From contig NZ_CP096255.1 of assembly GCF_011516635.5 (NCBI RefSeq), positions 9,559,501 through 9,623,500 on the forward strand: DNA of 64,000 nucleotides, given 5' to 3'. This document shows positions 26,536-35,392 of the stretch, piece after piece. Positions within the stretch are counted from its first letter, which is position 1. Each line of letters begins with the position of its first letter. The position numbers and the translations under genes are program-made. This DNA is from Bradyrhizobium barranii subsp. apii. GTDB taxonomy: Bacteria > Pseudomonadota > Alphaproteobacteria > Rhizobiales > Xanthobacteraceae. The notes under the pieces were generated by a model. It was given only the letters and a program-made list of their open reading frames with translations, was not told the origin of the DNA and ran no database searches.

Positions 26536-27468
26536 TTATGTCGGCTTGACGTTCAGGTAGGGCTTCCTGTCGCGCATCATGGCGTTGAGGACCGTCAGCA
26601 GCTTCCTGGCGACGGCAATGAGGGCGAGTTTGGCTGGTTTGCCGGCCTGTCGCAATCGTACGTAAAAGACCTTGAACGGATCGGCCCGGCGGACCGCGTT
26701 GAGAGCAGCCATGTAAAGGGCATCACGGACGCGCTTTCGGCCCCCGGCGATCTTACGTTTGCCACGGTAAGCCACGTTGAAGGGAGCCAGGCCGGCTAGC
26801 GCTGCCACCTGCTTCGGTCCCACTTTTCCGAGTTCCGGCATCTGCGCGATCAGTTGCATGCAGGTTACGGGACCCACGCCAGGAAGTGAACGTATCAACT
26901 GCGCATCGCCCGAGATCTCCGGCTCGGTCTTGATCAGCGTGCTGATGTCGGCCTCGATCTCGGCGATCTCGCCGTCGAGGACCTCGATGAGACGGCCGAT
27001 ACGATCGGCCATGGCACGGTCGTCGGCCTCGCTGCGCCGGTTCTTCTCCTGCGCACGCATGAGGACCAGCTGATCCCGCCGTTTTGCGAGCCTCGCCAAG
27101 GCATTGCGGGCGGGATTGGCAATTTGCTCGGTGGCTGGCTTCAGGGCCCGCGCAAAGGCCGCCAGCATCCTCGCATCGATCGGGTCGGTCTTGGCGAGCT
27201 GGCCGCTGGCGCGCGCAAAGTCGCGAGCCCGGGCCGGGTTGATCCGCGCGAAGCGGATACCGGCCTGACCCAGCGCCTCGCGAAGTTCGAGATCATAGAC
27301 ACCCGTTGCCTCGAAGACGACCAGCACGTCGCATCGCCAACGCGCCACGATCTGTGTGATGGCCTGCGGCGCGTTGGCGATGCGCTCCGGCACACCCAAG
27401 CCCTCATCGAAGATATCGAGATGTTGTTTGGAGACGTCGATTCCGACGTAACGAAGGGGTATGATCAC
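26536..27468 (-). CDS. IS110-family transposase (DEDD recombinase), probably lacking the catalytic serine
   Basis: A 310-residue recombinase. The N-terminal RuvC-like DEDD domain is intact: Asp11 in GIDVSK, Glu53 in VFEATG, and Asp95/Asp98 in TDPIDARML. A coiled-coil middle follows, then the C-terminal Transposase_20 domain from RSLPGVGPVT. Family members carry a conserved serine in an SG motif shortly after AGLxP; for example the IS621 enzyme has YESG there. Here the sequence runs AGLAPFNVAYRGKRKIAGG with no serine, as if three residues were lost in frame. Translation starts at GTG 27468. The stop codon lies inside the element's right end. The protein may therefore be inactive; the exact alignment needs checking. 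Confidence 0.9.
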   Translation of the reverse strand: MIIPLRYVGIDVSKQHLDIFDEGLGVPERIANAPQAITQIVARWRCDVLVVFEATGVYDLELREALGQAGIRFARINPARARDFARASGQLAKTDPIDARMLAAFARALKPATEQIANPARNALARLAKRRDQLVLMRAQEKNRRSEADDRAMADRIGRLIEVLDGEIAEIEADISTLIKTEPEISGDAQLIRSLPGVGPVTCMQLIAQMPELGKVGPKQVAALAGLAPFNVAYRGKRKIAGGRKRVRDALYMAALNAVRRADPFKVFYVRLRQAGKPAKLALIAVARKLLTVLNAMMRDRKPYLNVKPT

Positions 27469-27469
27469 G

Positions 27470-27627
27470 GTGCCTGTCCCTGTGATGCGAGGTCTGTTGC
27501 CGCAGCCTCGTGCAACTGTTCAGGTTGATAGATGGAACGGGCGGGAGACCGGGCCGGATCACGGCGTCAAGCGCCAAGGACCCAACGGCTTCCCGCCCAC
27601 TCCATCATGACAGGCTTCCAAGACACA
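27470..27627 (-). ncRNA. IS110 bridge RNA (bispecific guide RNA)
   Basis: Read on the minus strand, the region folds into two stem-loops. The first has a 16-bp stem (27606-27591 with 27546-27531, two G-U pairs). Its internal loop carries TGGGTCC (left guide, 27584-27578) and GATCCGG (right guide, 27560-27554) around a GGCG/CGCC hairpin. The second is closed by CCTG/CAGG and carries AACAGTTGC (27520-27512) and CACAGG (27484-27479) around a CGAGG/CCTCG hairpin. Loop one matches the target repeat TGGGTCCCGGATC. Loop two matches the joined element ends AACAGTTGCCTGTG. In both loops the left guide equals the left side plus the first core base, and the right guide is complementary to the core plus the right side. 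RNA ends are not known. Confidence 0.75.
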
Positions 27628-27744
27628 GGGATCCATAACCACAGGAAGTCGTTTGATGAAGACTCGCAGTTACCTGCTCGCGTGACGACTCCTGTCGGTG
27701 GTTATGGGTCCCGGGTTCGCGACTTCGTCGCGCCCCGGGACGAC
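27628..27744. repeat. Right remnant of family C palindromic repeat
   Basis: It resumes with GGGATCCATAACCACAGG and ends GCGCCCCGGGACGAC, completing the repeat begun at 26501. The two halves lie on either side of the IS110 element. Confidence 0.88.
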
Positions 27745-27752
27745 AGTGGGGC

Positions 27753-29303
27753 TCACACGATCCGTGACGTCTTGTTCCCCCAATAGCGGTCCCGCAGCAG
27801 CCGCTTGTACAGCTTGCCCGTTGGCAGCCGCGGCAGTTCCTTCTCGAAATCGACCGAGCGCGGCACCTTCTGCCGCGACAGCGATTGGCCGCAGAAGGCG
27901 ATCAGTTCTTCGGCGAGCGTCTCGCCCGGCACGATGCCGGGCATCGGCTGCACCACCGCCTTCACCTCTTCGCCGAGATCGGGATTGGGCACGCCGAACA
28001 CCGCGGCATCGGCGACCTTCGGATGGGTAATGAGCAGGTTCTCGCATTCCTGCGGATAGATGTTCACCCCGCCGGAGATGATCATAAAGGTCGCACGGTC
28101 GGTTAAATAGAGGAAACGATCTTCATCGACATAGCCGACGTCGCCGACCGTGCTCATGCTGCCGTCGGCCGAGCGCGCCTCCCTGGTCTTCTCGGGGTCG
28201 TTGAAATATTCGAACGACGATGCCGTCTTGAACCAGACCTGGCCCGGCGTGCCGGTCGGGCACGCCCTCATGTTCTCGTCGAGAATGTGGAGGTCGCCGA
28301 GCAGCACCTTGCCGACGGTGCCGCGGTGGCTAAGCCATTCCTCGCTGTTGCAGGCGGTGAAGCCGAGGCCTTCGGTCGCGCCGTAATATTCGTGGATGAT
28401 CGGCCCCCACCATTTGATGATGTCGTCCTTGACCAATGCCGGGCAGGGCGCTGCGGCGTGGATCGCAATCTCCAGCGACGACAGGTCGTAGCGGTCGCGC
28501 ACCTCCTCCGGCAGCTTCAGCATGCGCGAGAACATCGTCGGCACCAGCTGGGTGTGGGTGATACCCCATTGCTGGACCAGCTGGAGATAACGTTCGGGAT
28601 CGAACGTCTCCTTGATGATCACGGTGCCGCCCATGCGGATCGTGAGGTTCACCGCGGCTTGCGGCGCGGAGTGATAGAGCGGGGCAGGCGAGAGATAGAC
28701 CATGCCCTCGCGGTAGCGCCAAAGCTTTGTCAGGAAATCGAACAGCGGCAGATTGTGCTTCGGCGGCTCCTCCGGCAGCGGGCGCAGGATGCCTTTCGGC
28801 CGTCCGGTCGTGCCGGATGAATAGAGCATGGCGGTGCCGAGCCATTCATCGGCGATCGGAGCCTCGGGCAGGTCGGCGGTCACCTCGGCGAGGCCGACGA
28901 TGCGGTCGCTCTCGCCGGGGCCGTCGGCGACGATGCAGAGCTTGATGTCCGGACAGGCCTTGATCGCCTCGCGGGCGATGTCGAGTTTCGCAACGGACGT
29001 GATCAGGATCTTCGACTGGCTGTTGACGAGAAGATAGGCGAGCTCGCCCGGCGTCAGGAACGAGTTGATGCAGGTGTAGTACAGCCCGGAGCGCTCGCCC
29101 GCGCCGCAGGCTTCGAGGTAGCGCGAATTGTTCTCCATGAAGATCGAATAATGTTCGAGCCGCTTCAAGCCGTGCTCGCGGAACAGATGCGCCAGGCGGT
29201 TGCTGCGCGCATCGAGCTCGCGATAGGTGACGGCCTCGCCGGTTGCAGCCATGATGAAGGCGGGTTGGAGCGGGCGTAGACGAGCATGCTGACCTGGATA
29301 CAT
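27753..29303 (-). CDS. AMP-dependent acyl-CoA ligase
   Basis: A 516-residue ANL-superfamily ligase. P-loop MLYSSGTTGRPKGILRP, adenylate region EYYGATEGLGFT, then VGDVGYVDEDRFLYLTDR, MIISGGVNIYPQECEN and the A10 segment LPRLPTGKLYKRLLRDRYW with the catalytic lysine. GGAGG stands just before ATG 29303. It follows the iron-type dehydrogenase gene by 18 bp on the same strand, so they probably share a transcript. It may activate the carboxylate made or used by that pathway. Acyl specificity is not readable. Confidence 0.92.
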   Translation of the reverse strand: MYPGQHARLRPLQPAFIMAATGEAVTYRELDARSNRLAHLFREHGLKRLEHYSIFMENNSRYLEACGAGERSGLYYTCINSFLTPGELAYLLVNSQSKILITSVAKLDIAREAIKACPDIKLCIVADGPGESDRIVGLAEVTADLPEAPIADEWLGTAMLYSSGTTGRPKGILRPLPEEPPKHNLPLFDFLTKLWRYREGMVYLSPAPLYHSAPQAAVNLTIRMGGTVIIKETFDPERYLQLVQQWGITHTQLVPTMFSRMLKLPEEVRDRYDLSSLEIAIHAAAPCPALVKDDIIKWWGPIIHEYYGATEGLGFTACNSEEWLSHRGTVGKVLLGDLHILDENMRACPTGTPGQVWFKTASSFEYFNDPEKTREARSADGSMSTVGDVGYVDEDRFLYLTDRATFMIISGGVNIYPQECENLLITHPKVADAAVFGVPNPDLGEEVKAVVQPMPGIVPGETLAEELIAFCGQSLSRQKVPRSVDFEKELPRLPTGKLYKRLLRDRYWGNKTSRIV

Positions 29304-29321
29304 CAGTCCTCCGGCTTGAAA

Positions 29322-30476
29322 TTATGCGGCGAGAAGCAGGATTTCGCGAATGTCGGCGGGGCCGTCGATCTTGCGCGGGTTGCGCGGGATCCAGTTCGTG
29401 CGCATCGCCTGTTCGGCGATGGCGTCGAAATGCTCAGGCGAGACGCGGACGTCGGCGAGGCTGTGCGGCATGCCGAGCGAGCGGATGAAGGCATCGAGCA
29501 CGTCGCCGGCGTTGTGGCCGGGAAAACCCATCGCGGCGGCGACGATCATCTGGCGCTCGGCGTTGTCGCGCGCATTCCAGCGCATCACCGCAGGGAGCAT
29601 GATGCAGGAGGTGTAGCCGTGCGGCACGTCGAAGGCCGCACCCAGCACATAGCCGATGCCGTGGCTCGCGCCCATCGGCACGCCGGCGGCGAGCGCGCCC
29701 ATCGACAGCCAGGTGCCGATCTGCGCATCCATGCGGGCGTCGAGGTCGGCAGGGTCGGCCTTCACCCGCGGCAGCGCGTCGGCGAGCATGGCCAGCCCCT
29801 TCACCGACTGCGCATCGGCATAAGGGTGCGTCTCGCGCGAGCAGATCGCCTCGACGCAATGGTCGACGGCGCGGATGCCGGTGGAGAGAAACAGCCATTC
29901 CGGCGTGTGCACGGTGATGGCGGGATCGAGGATGGTCGCACGCGGCACCGTGAGCGGATGCCGCAGCATCTGCTTCACATGCGTGACGCGGTCGGTGACG
30001 CCGGCGATCGCGCTGAACTCGCCGCCGGCGATCGTGGTCGGCACACTGATCTGCCGCACGTCAGGGGCGGTCATCTCGGGCGCGACGCCCTTGTGGACGC
30101 GGATGCGCTCGATCCCGTCGACGTCGTCGATGCCGTTGGCAAGGCAGAGCTGCACCGCCTTGGCACCGTCGGTGATCGAGCCGCCGCCCACGGTGACGAT
30201 CAGGTCGGCGTTCACTTCGCGCGCCGCATTGGTCGCCGCGATCACCGCCTCGCGCGGCGTGTGCGCCGGCATGGCGTCGAACAGGCCGGCGCATCGCGCG
30301 CCGAGCGCGTCTTTGATCTTCGTGATTTCGTCGGTCTGACGGTTCAGCGTGCCCGAGACCATCAGGAAGGCGCGGTGCGTCCCCAGTCGGTCCATCTGTG
30401 CGACAATGGCTGCGGCCGCGGGATGGCCGAACACAACCTCCTCGATCGCGCCGTAAACGACACGTCCCTGGTGCAC
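29322..30476 (-). CDS. Iron-containing alcohol dehydrogenase / maleylacetate reductase-like
   Basis: A 384-residue group III dehydrogenase. The N-terminal Rossmann-like NAD(P) domain has TVGGGSITDGAK. The helical C-terminal domain carries metal-site residues in AVDHCVEA, ASHGIGYVLG and VPHGYTSCIMLP. Length and the GGGSITDGAK motif fit the maleylacetate reductase branch, which ends chloro- and hydroxyquinol degradation, but other alcohol dehydrogenases of this family look similar. The start is GTG 30476 behind GGGGAGG. It is coupled by proximity to the downstream acyl-CoA ligase. Confidence 0.87.
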   Translation of the reverse strand: MHQGRVVYGAIEEVVFGHPAAAAIVAQMDRLGTHRAFLMVSGTLNRQTDEITKIKDALGARCAGLFDAMPAHTPREAVIAATNAAREVNADLIVTVGGGSITDGAKAVQLCLANGIDDVDGIERIRVHKGVAPEMTAPDVRQISVPTTIAGGEFSAIAGVTDRVTHVKQMLRHPLTVPRATILDPAITVHTPEWLFLSTGIRAVDHCVEAICSRETHPYADAQSVKGLAMLADALPRVKADPADLDARMDAQIGTWLSMGALAAGVPMGASHGIGYVLGAAFDVPHGYTSCIMLPAVMRWNARDNAERQMIVAAAMGFPGHNAGDVLDAFIRSLGMPHSLADVRVSPEHFDAIAEQAMRTNWIPRNPRKIDGPADIREILLLAA

Positions 30477-30569
30477 GCCTGTCCTCCCCGGACAATTCGG
30501 CTTTGTTTTTCTGGGAGTAATCTAGCCGAGCGGACGGTGTCCGTCATGTGCGAAGACGCTGGCGGCCTT

Positions 30570-30760
30570 CTCACCCTCCCCTGGAGGGGGAGGGTCGATC
30601 GCGCGTAGCGCGAGCGGGGTGGGGTGATCTCTCAACACGGGCATTGCTCAACGCGGAGAGACCATCACCCCACCCCGTCTCATGTCTGGCTTCGCTCAAC
30701 ATGAGCCGACCCTCGGGCGAGCTACGCTCGTCCCGGACCTCTCCAGGGGAGGGTGGCGAG
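30570..30760. repeat. Palindromic intergenic repeat, family G
   Basis: It starts CTCACCCTCCCCTGGAGGGG and closes CTCCAGGGGAGGGTGGCGAG, with inner arms GGGGTGGGGTGAT and ATCACCCCACCCC. It occupies most of the 497-bp gap between the dehydrogenase gene and the efflux operon. The remaining 213 bp (30761-30973) shows no further feature apart from the operon's leader. Confidence 0.85.
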
Positions 30761-30973
30761 CGCCGCGTCTTGATTGCTGACCTTACGCCGACGCGCATCA
30801 GCTGCCGCTTGTCATCATCTCTCTCGCTGTCAACCCGTCATCCGGCTAGGGCATCCTCCCAAGCGTTGCGCGCGCTTTCGTCTTGAAGATTTCATCATTG
30901 AAACCCATCTTGTGTCGCCCGCGGGTAGGCGAGTACGCTGCTTTTGCTGCGGCAAATGTGCGAGGGACTTGGG

Positions 30974-32185
30974 ATGAGCGGACCGGACCGAAACGAGCAT
31001 TTTGTCAAAACGCACGATTTCGTCCTACTTCGACTTTGCGCAATTGCCGGGCTCCTCGCCGCGACGTTCGCTCTCGCTGGTTGCGGACAACCGGCCTCGC
31101 AGGCCGCCGCCCCACCGCCGCCGCCGGTGACCGTCGCCCAGCCGGTCAAGCGCACCGTCACCGATTGGGACGAGTTCACCGGCCGCTTCGAGGCGGTCGA
31201 GGAGGTGCAGGTGCGTCCCCGCGTCGGCGGCTTCGTCAACTCCGTCGAGTTCCAGGACGGCGCGATCGTGCATCAGGGCGACCTGCTCTACGTCATCGAC
31301 CCGCGCCCGTTCGAGGCGGTGGCCGAGCAGGCGGACGGCCAGTTGTCCGACGCGCGTGCCAAGGTGGAGCTTGCCAAGCGCGAGCTCGACCGTGGCCTGA
31401 ATCTGGTCCAGACCAGCGCGGTCTCCGAGCAGGCCGTCGACCAGCGCCGCCAGGCCCTGCAGGCGGCGCATGCCGCGGAGACGCAGGCCGCAGGTGCGCT
31501 GAAGGCCGCCCGGCTCAATATCGAGTTCACCCATGTGACCGCGCCGCTCACCGGCCGCGTCAGCCGCCATCTCGTCAGCCCTGGCAATCTCGTGCAGGGC
31601 AGCGATACCGGCACCTCGACGCTGCTCACCTCGATCGTCGCGCTCGACCCGATCTACGTCTATTTCGACATGGATGAGGCGACGTTCATCAAATACAGCA
31701 AGCTGTGGTTCGAAGGCCGCCGCCCGAGCTCGCGCGACACCGCGAACCCGGTGCAGGTGACGCTCGCCGGCGAGACCAAGCCGTCGCATGAGGGCACCAT
31801 CAACTTCCTCGACAACCGCCTCGATGTCTCAACCGGCACGCTGCGCAGCCGGGCCGTGATCAAGAACACCGATCTCTCGATCCTGCCGGGCCAGTTCGGC
31901 CGCGTCCGGCTGATCGGCAGCGCGCCCTATGAGGCGCTGCTGATTCCCGACGTCGCGGTCGCGACCGACCAGTCCCGCAAGATCGTGTTCGTCGTGAAGC
32001 CGGACGACACCGTAGAGGCCCGCCCCGTGGTGCTCGGTCCGCTCGATGAGGGCCTGCGCGTGATCCGCGAGGGGCTGAAGGCGGAGGACCGCGTCATCGT
32101 CAACGGCATCCAGCGCGCCCGCGTCGGCGCCAAGGTCGCTCCGTCTCCCGCGCCAGCGCCGGCCAAGTCCGGTGACAAGTCATGA
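30974..32185 (+). CDS. RND efflux periplasmic adaptor (membrane fusion) lipoprotein
   Basis: A 403-residue adaptor that links an RND pump to an outer-membrane channel. It is a probable lipoprotein (lipobox LAGC, Cys37). A proline-rich linker is followed by a barrel-sandwich half (RFEAVEEVQVRPRVGGFV), a coiled-coil hairpin (about 105-175), the second half (IEFTHVTAPLTGRVSRH) and the membrane-proximal domain. The upstream TTG frame extension was rejected because ATG 30974 gives a proper signal sequence. Its TGA overlaps the pump ATG (ATGA). No outer-membrane factor or regulator lies beside it. Confidence 0.93.
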   Translation: MSGPDRNEHFVKTHDFVLLRLCAIAGLLAATFALAGCGQPASQAAAPPPPPVTVAQPVKRTVTDWDEFTGRFEAVEEVQVRPRVGGFVNSVEFQDGAIVHQGDLLYVIDPRPFEAVAEQADGQLSDARAKVELAKRELDRGLNLVQTSAVSEQAVDQRRQALQAAHAAETQAAGALKAARLNIEFTHVTAPLTGRVSRHLVSPGNLVQGSDTGTSTLLTSIVALDPIYVYFDMDEATFIKYSKLWFEGRRPSSRDTANPVQVTLAGETKPSHEGTINFLDNRLDVSTGTLRSRAVIKNTDLSILPGQFGRVRLIGSAPYEALLIPDVAVATDQSRKIVFVVKPDDTVEARPVVLGPLDEGLRVIREGLKAEDRVIVNGIQRARVGAKVAPSPAPAPAKSGDKS

Positions 32186-35100
32186 ACCTTGGCCGTCTCT
32201 CCATCAACCAGCCCATCCTGGCGATGGTGCTGTCGATCGTGCTGCTGATCGTCGGCGCGCTCGCCTATACCACGCTGCCGGTCTCCGAATATCCGCAAGT
32301 GGTGCCGCCGACGGTCGTCGTCACCACGCAATATCCGGGCGCCTCGGCGCAGACCGTGTCCGACACGGTCGCAGCTCCCATCGAGCAGCAGATCAACGGC
32401 GTCGAGGACATGCTGTATCTCTACAGCCAGGCGACCTCGAACGGGCAATTGACGATCACCGTCACCTTCAAGCTCGGGACCGACCTCGACAAGGCGCAGG
32501 TGCTGGTGCAGAACCGCGTCGCGATCGCACAGCCGCAGCTGCCGGACGAAGTGCAGCGCAACGGCGTCGTCACGCGCAAGAACTCGCCCGACATCCTGAT
32601 GGTCGTGTTCATGCTGTCGCCGGACGATACGTTCGACCAGCTCTACATCTCCAATTACGCGCTGCTCCAGGTCCGTGACCAGCTGCTGCGGATCGACGGC
32701 GTCGGCGACATCCAGATCTTCGGCGCACGCGACTATTCGATGCGGCTCTGGCTCGATCCTGACCGCATCGCCAATCTCGGCCTGACCTCGACCGAGGTGC
32801 TGGCCGCGATCCGTGCCCAGAACGTCCAGATCGCGGGCGGCCAGATCGCCGAGCCGCCGATCGCCGATCGGGCCTTCCAGCCAAACCTCGTTTTCACCGG
32901 GCGCCTGAAGGACCAGAAGCAGTTCGAGGACATCCTGATCAAGGCCGGCTCCGACGGCCGCACGGTGCGGCTGCGCGACGTCGCCCGCATCGAGCTCGGT
33001 GCTCTCGCCTACTCGACCAACAGCTTCTTGCTGCGCAAATCGGCGGGTGCCATGCTGGTGACGCAGCGGCCCGGGTCGAACGCCCTTGCGACGGCCAAGA
33101 GCATCTCCGACACCATGGTGAATCTCAAGGCGAGCTTCCCGAAAGGCCTCGACTACAATATCGGCTACAACCCGACCGAGTTCATCGCGCAGTCGGTCCA
33201 TGAGCTGATCAAGACCATCTACGAGGCCATGCTGCTGGTGGTCATCGTGGTGCTGGTGTTCTTGCAGGGATGGCGGCCGGCGATCATTCCGATCATCGCT
33301 ATACCGGTCTCGCTGGTCGGCACCTTCGCGGTGATGGCAGCGCTCGGCTTCTCCATCAACAATCTCACGCTGTTCGGCCTCGTGCTCGCTGTCGGCATCG
33401 TGGTCGACGACGCCATCGTCGTGGTCGAGAACGTCGAGCGGCATCTCGAGCACGGCTTGAGCCGGCGCGATGCCGCGCTCAAGACCATGGAGGAGGTCGG
33501 CGGCGCGCTGGTCTCGATCGCGCTGGTGCTGTGCGCGGTGTTCGTCCCGACGGCGTTCATAGGGGGGATTTCGGGCCAGTTCTTCCAGCAATTCGCCGTC
33601 ACCATCGCGGTGGCGACCGCGATCTCCTGCTTCTGCTCGCTGACGCTGTCGCCGGCGCTGGCTTCGATGATCCTCACGCCGCACGAGGAAAAGCGACCGC
33701 CGGCCGCCTGGAATGTCATCGCGCGCGGCTGGAATGCCTTCACCGGCGTGTTCAACCGCGTGTTCGACCGGCTCGCGCATGGTTATGCTGGTCTCGCCAA
33801 TTTCGTGATCCGCCATTCGGTGGTGATGATCCTGATCTATGTCGTGCTGATCGGCAGCGCCGGCTGGCTGATCGCGACCACGCCGCAGGGCTTCATTCCC
33901 GCGCAGGATCGCGGCTACGTCATCATCTCCGTGCAATTGCCGGGCGCGGCGTCGCTGGCGCGCACCACCGAAGTCGTGCGCGAGATCGAGCGGATCTCGC
34001 TGGACACGCCCGGCATCGTCCGCGTCGCCGCCTTCGCCGGCTTCTCGGGCGCCACCCGCACGCAGGCGGGCAATGCTGCGGCGTTGTTCCCGGTTTTCGA
34101 CGAGCCCGAGGCGCGGATGAAGAAGGGATTGTCTGCGAACGCCATCACGGTCGAACTGCGCAAGCGCCTGGCCGCAATCCAGGGCGCCTTCATCATCGTG
34201 ATTCCGCCGCCGGCCGTGCCCGGCATCGGCACCGGCGGCGGCTTCACCATCCGCGTCCAGGACCGCCAGGGCCGAGGACCTGAGCTGCTCGCCGCGGCCA
34301 CCGACGAGCTTGTCGCCGCGGCGCGCAAATCGCCGTTGCTGCTCGGCCCCACGGTTTTCTCCCCGTTCTCGGCCAACACGCCGCAGCTCTTCGTCGACAT
34401 CGACCGCACCAAGGCGCAGAAGCTCGGCGTGCCCATCGCCAGCATCAACGACACGATCCAGACCTACTTCGGATCGACCTACGTCAACGACTTCAACCTG
34501 TTCGGCCGCACCTATCACGTCACCGCGCAGGCTGACTTCCCGTTCCGAAAAGAGCCCAGCGACCTCTCGCGCCTGCGCACGCGCAACGCCTCCGGCGACA
34601 TGGTGATGCTCGGCAGCGTGGTCGAGTTCAAGGACGTCTCCGGCCCCGACCGCGTCGCGCGCTACAATCTCTATGCTGCGTCCGAGCTCCAAGGCGAGCC
34701 GGCGCCGGGCACCAGCTCGACCACCGCGCTCAACACCATCAAGAAGCTCGCGGACGACATCTTGCCCAGCGGCTTCACCTTCGAATGGACCGATCTGTCC
34801 TATCAGCAGGTCACCGGCGGCAATGCGGGCCTGCTCGTGTTCCCGATCTGCGTGCTGTTCGTCTATCTCGTGCTCGCCGCGCAATATGGCAGCTGGACGC
34901 TTCCATTCGCGGTGATCCTGATCGTGCCGATGTGCCTGTTGGCCGCCACGATCGGCGTGCGCATCATGGGGCAGGACGTCAACATCCTCACCCAGATCGG
35001 ATTCGTCGTTCTGGTGGGGTTAGCTGCAAAGAACGCGATCCTGATCGTCGAGTTCGCACGCGACATCGAGAAGGAAGGCAAGCCGCGGCTGGAGGCCGTC

Positions 35101-35352
35101 ATCGACGCCTGCCGCCTGCGCCTGCGGCCGATCCTGATGACCTCCTTCGCCTTCATCCTCGGCGTGCTGCCGCTGGTGATATCGTCCGGCTCGGGCTCGG
35201 AGATGCGGCAGGCGGTCGGCGTTGCCGTGTTCTTCGGCATGATCGGCGTCACCCTGTTCGGCCTGCTGTTCACCCCGATCTTCTATGTGGTGGTGCGGAA
35301 CCTGGCGGAAGGGCGGAACGAGGGGAAGAAGCCGGAGGTGGCTGCTTCTTAG
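32182..35352 (+). CDS. RND multidrug efflux pump, HAE1 family (AcrB/MexB-like)
   Basis: A 1056-residue inner-membrane proton-driven drug exporter. The N-terminal helix (PILAMVLSIVLLIVGALAY), two large periplasmic loops (about 35-335 and 565-870), and the helix bundles are present. The proton-relay pair Asp409/Asp410 sits in VGIVVDDAIVVVENVER. GRAP-type and docking-domain segments look complete. It is the second gene of a two-gene operon. Substrates are unknown; an outer-membrane partner must come from elsewhere in the genome. Confidence 0.95.
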   Translation: MNLGRLSINQPILAMVLSIVLLIVGALAYTTLPVSEYPQVVPPTVVVTTQYPGASAQTVSDTVAAPIEQQINGVEDMLYLYSQATSNGQLTITVTFKLGTDLDKAQVLVQNRVAIAQPQLPDEVQRNGVVTRKNSPDILMVVFMLSPDDTFDQLYISNYALLQVRDQLLRIDGVGDIQIFGARDYSMRLWLDPDRIANLGLTSTEVLAAIRAQNVQIAGGQIAEPPIADRAFQPNLVFTGRLKDQKQFEDILIKAGSDGRTVRLRDVARIELGALAYSTNSFLLRKSAGAMLVTQRPGSNALATAKSISDTMVNLKASFPKGLDYNIGYNPTEFIAQSVHELIKTIYEAMLLVVIVVLVFLQGWRPAIIPIIAIPVSLVGTFAVMAALGFSINNLTLFGLVLAVGIVVDDAIVVVENVERHLEHGLSRRDAALKTMEEVGGALVSIALVLCAVFVPTAFIGGISGQFFQQFAVTIAVATAISCFCSLTLSPALASMILTPHEEKRPPAAWNVIARGWNAFTGVFNRVFDRLAHGYAGLANFVIRHSVVMILIYVVLIGSAGWLIATTPQGFIPAQDRGYVIISVQLPGAASLARTTEVVREIERISLDTPGIVRVAAFAGFSGATRTQAGNAAALFPVFDEPEARMKKGLSANAITVELRKRLAAIQGAFIIVIPPPAVPGIGTGGGFTIRVQDRQGRGPELLAAATDELVAAARKSPLLLGPTVFSPFSANTPQLFVDIDRTKAQKLGVPIASINDTIQTYFGSTYVNDFNLFGRTYHVTAQADFPFRKEPSDLSRLRTRNASGDMVMLGSVVEFKDVSGPDRVARYNLYAASELQGEPAPGTSSTTALNTIKKLADDILPSGFTFEWTDLSYQQVTGGNAGLLVFPICVLFVYLVLAAQYGSWTLPFAVILIVPMCLLAATIGVRIMGQDVNILTQIGFVVLVGLAAKNAILIVEFARDIEKEGKPRLEAVIDACRLRLRPILMTSFAFILGVLPLVISSGSGSEMRQAVGVAVFFGMIGVTLFGLLFTPIFYVVVRNLAEGRNEGKKPEVAAS

Positions 35353-35392
35353 TCGTTGCGGGTGGCCACTGGCGTATCCACACCCTCGCTGT

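Larger units (their letters stand above)
26528..27629 (-). mobile_element. IS110-family insertion sequence, about 1.1 kb
   Basis: The element contains a DEDD transposase gene reading leftward and a structured left-end noncoding stretch. There are no terminal inverted repeats, as expected for IS110. Both edges carry the same dinucleotide, CC in transposase sense (GG at 26528-26529 and 27628-27629), which looks like the recombination core. Removing one copy and the interior rejoins GATCCGG to GATCCATAACCACAGG. This restores the family C repeat, compare GATCCGGGACCCATAACCAC at 36931. The right-end noncoding part is only about six bases and overlaps the transposase stop, so this is an IS110-group rather than IS1111-group layout. 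Confidence 0.85.

Noticed and set aside
26324..26560. 78-residue plus-strand frame before the IS110 element
   Set aside because: It crosses a repeat remnant and the IS edge and shows no protein-like features.
27512..27520. GCAACTGTT at 27512 and again at the right edge (26529) taken as target-site duplication
   Set aside because: The inner copy lies inside the noncoding RNA region rather than at an element edge. It is better explained as the donor guide matching the right end.
30761..30973. Possible riboswitch or small RNA in the efflux operon leader
   Set aside because: No recognisable conserved aptamer motif or terminator/antiterminator pair was seen.
31927..34884. 985-residue open frame antisense to the RND pump
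   Set aside because: It is rich in Arg, Asp, His and Gln, has no domain, and lies fully opposite a gene with clear motifs. It results from high third-position GC.
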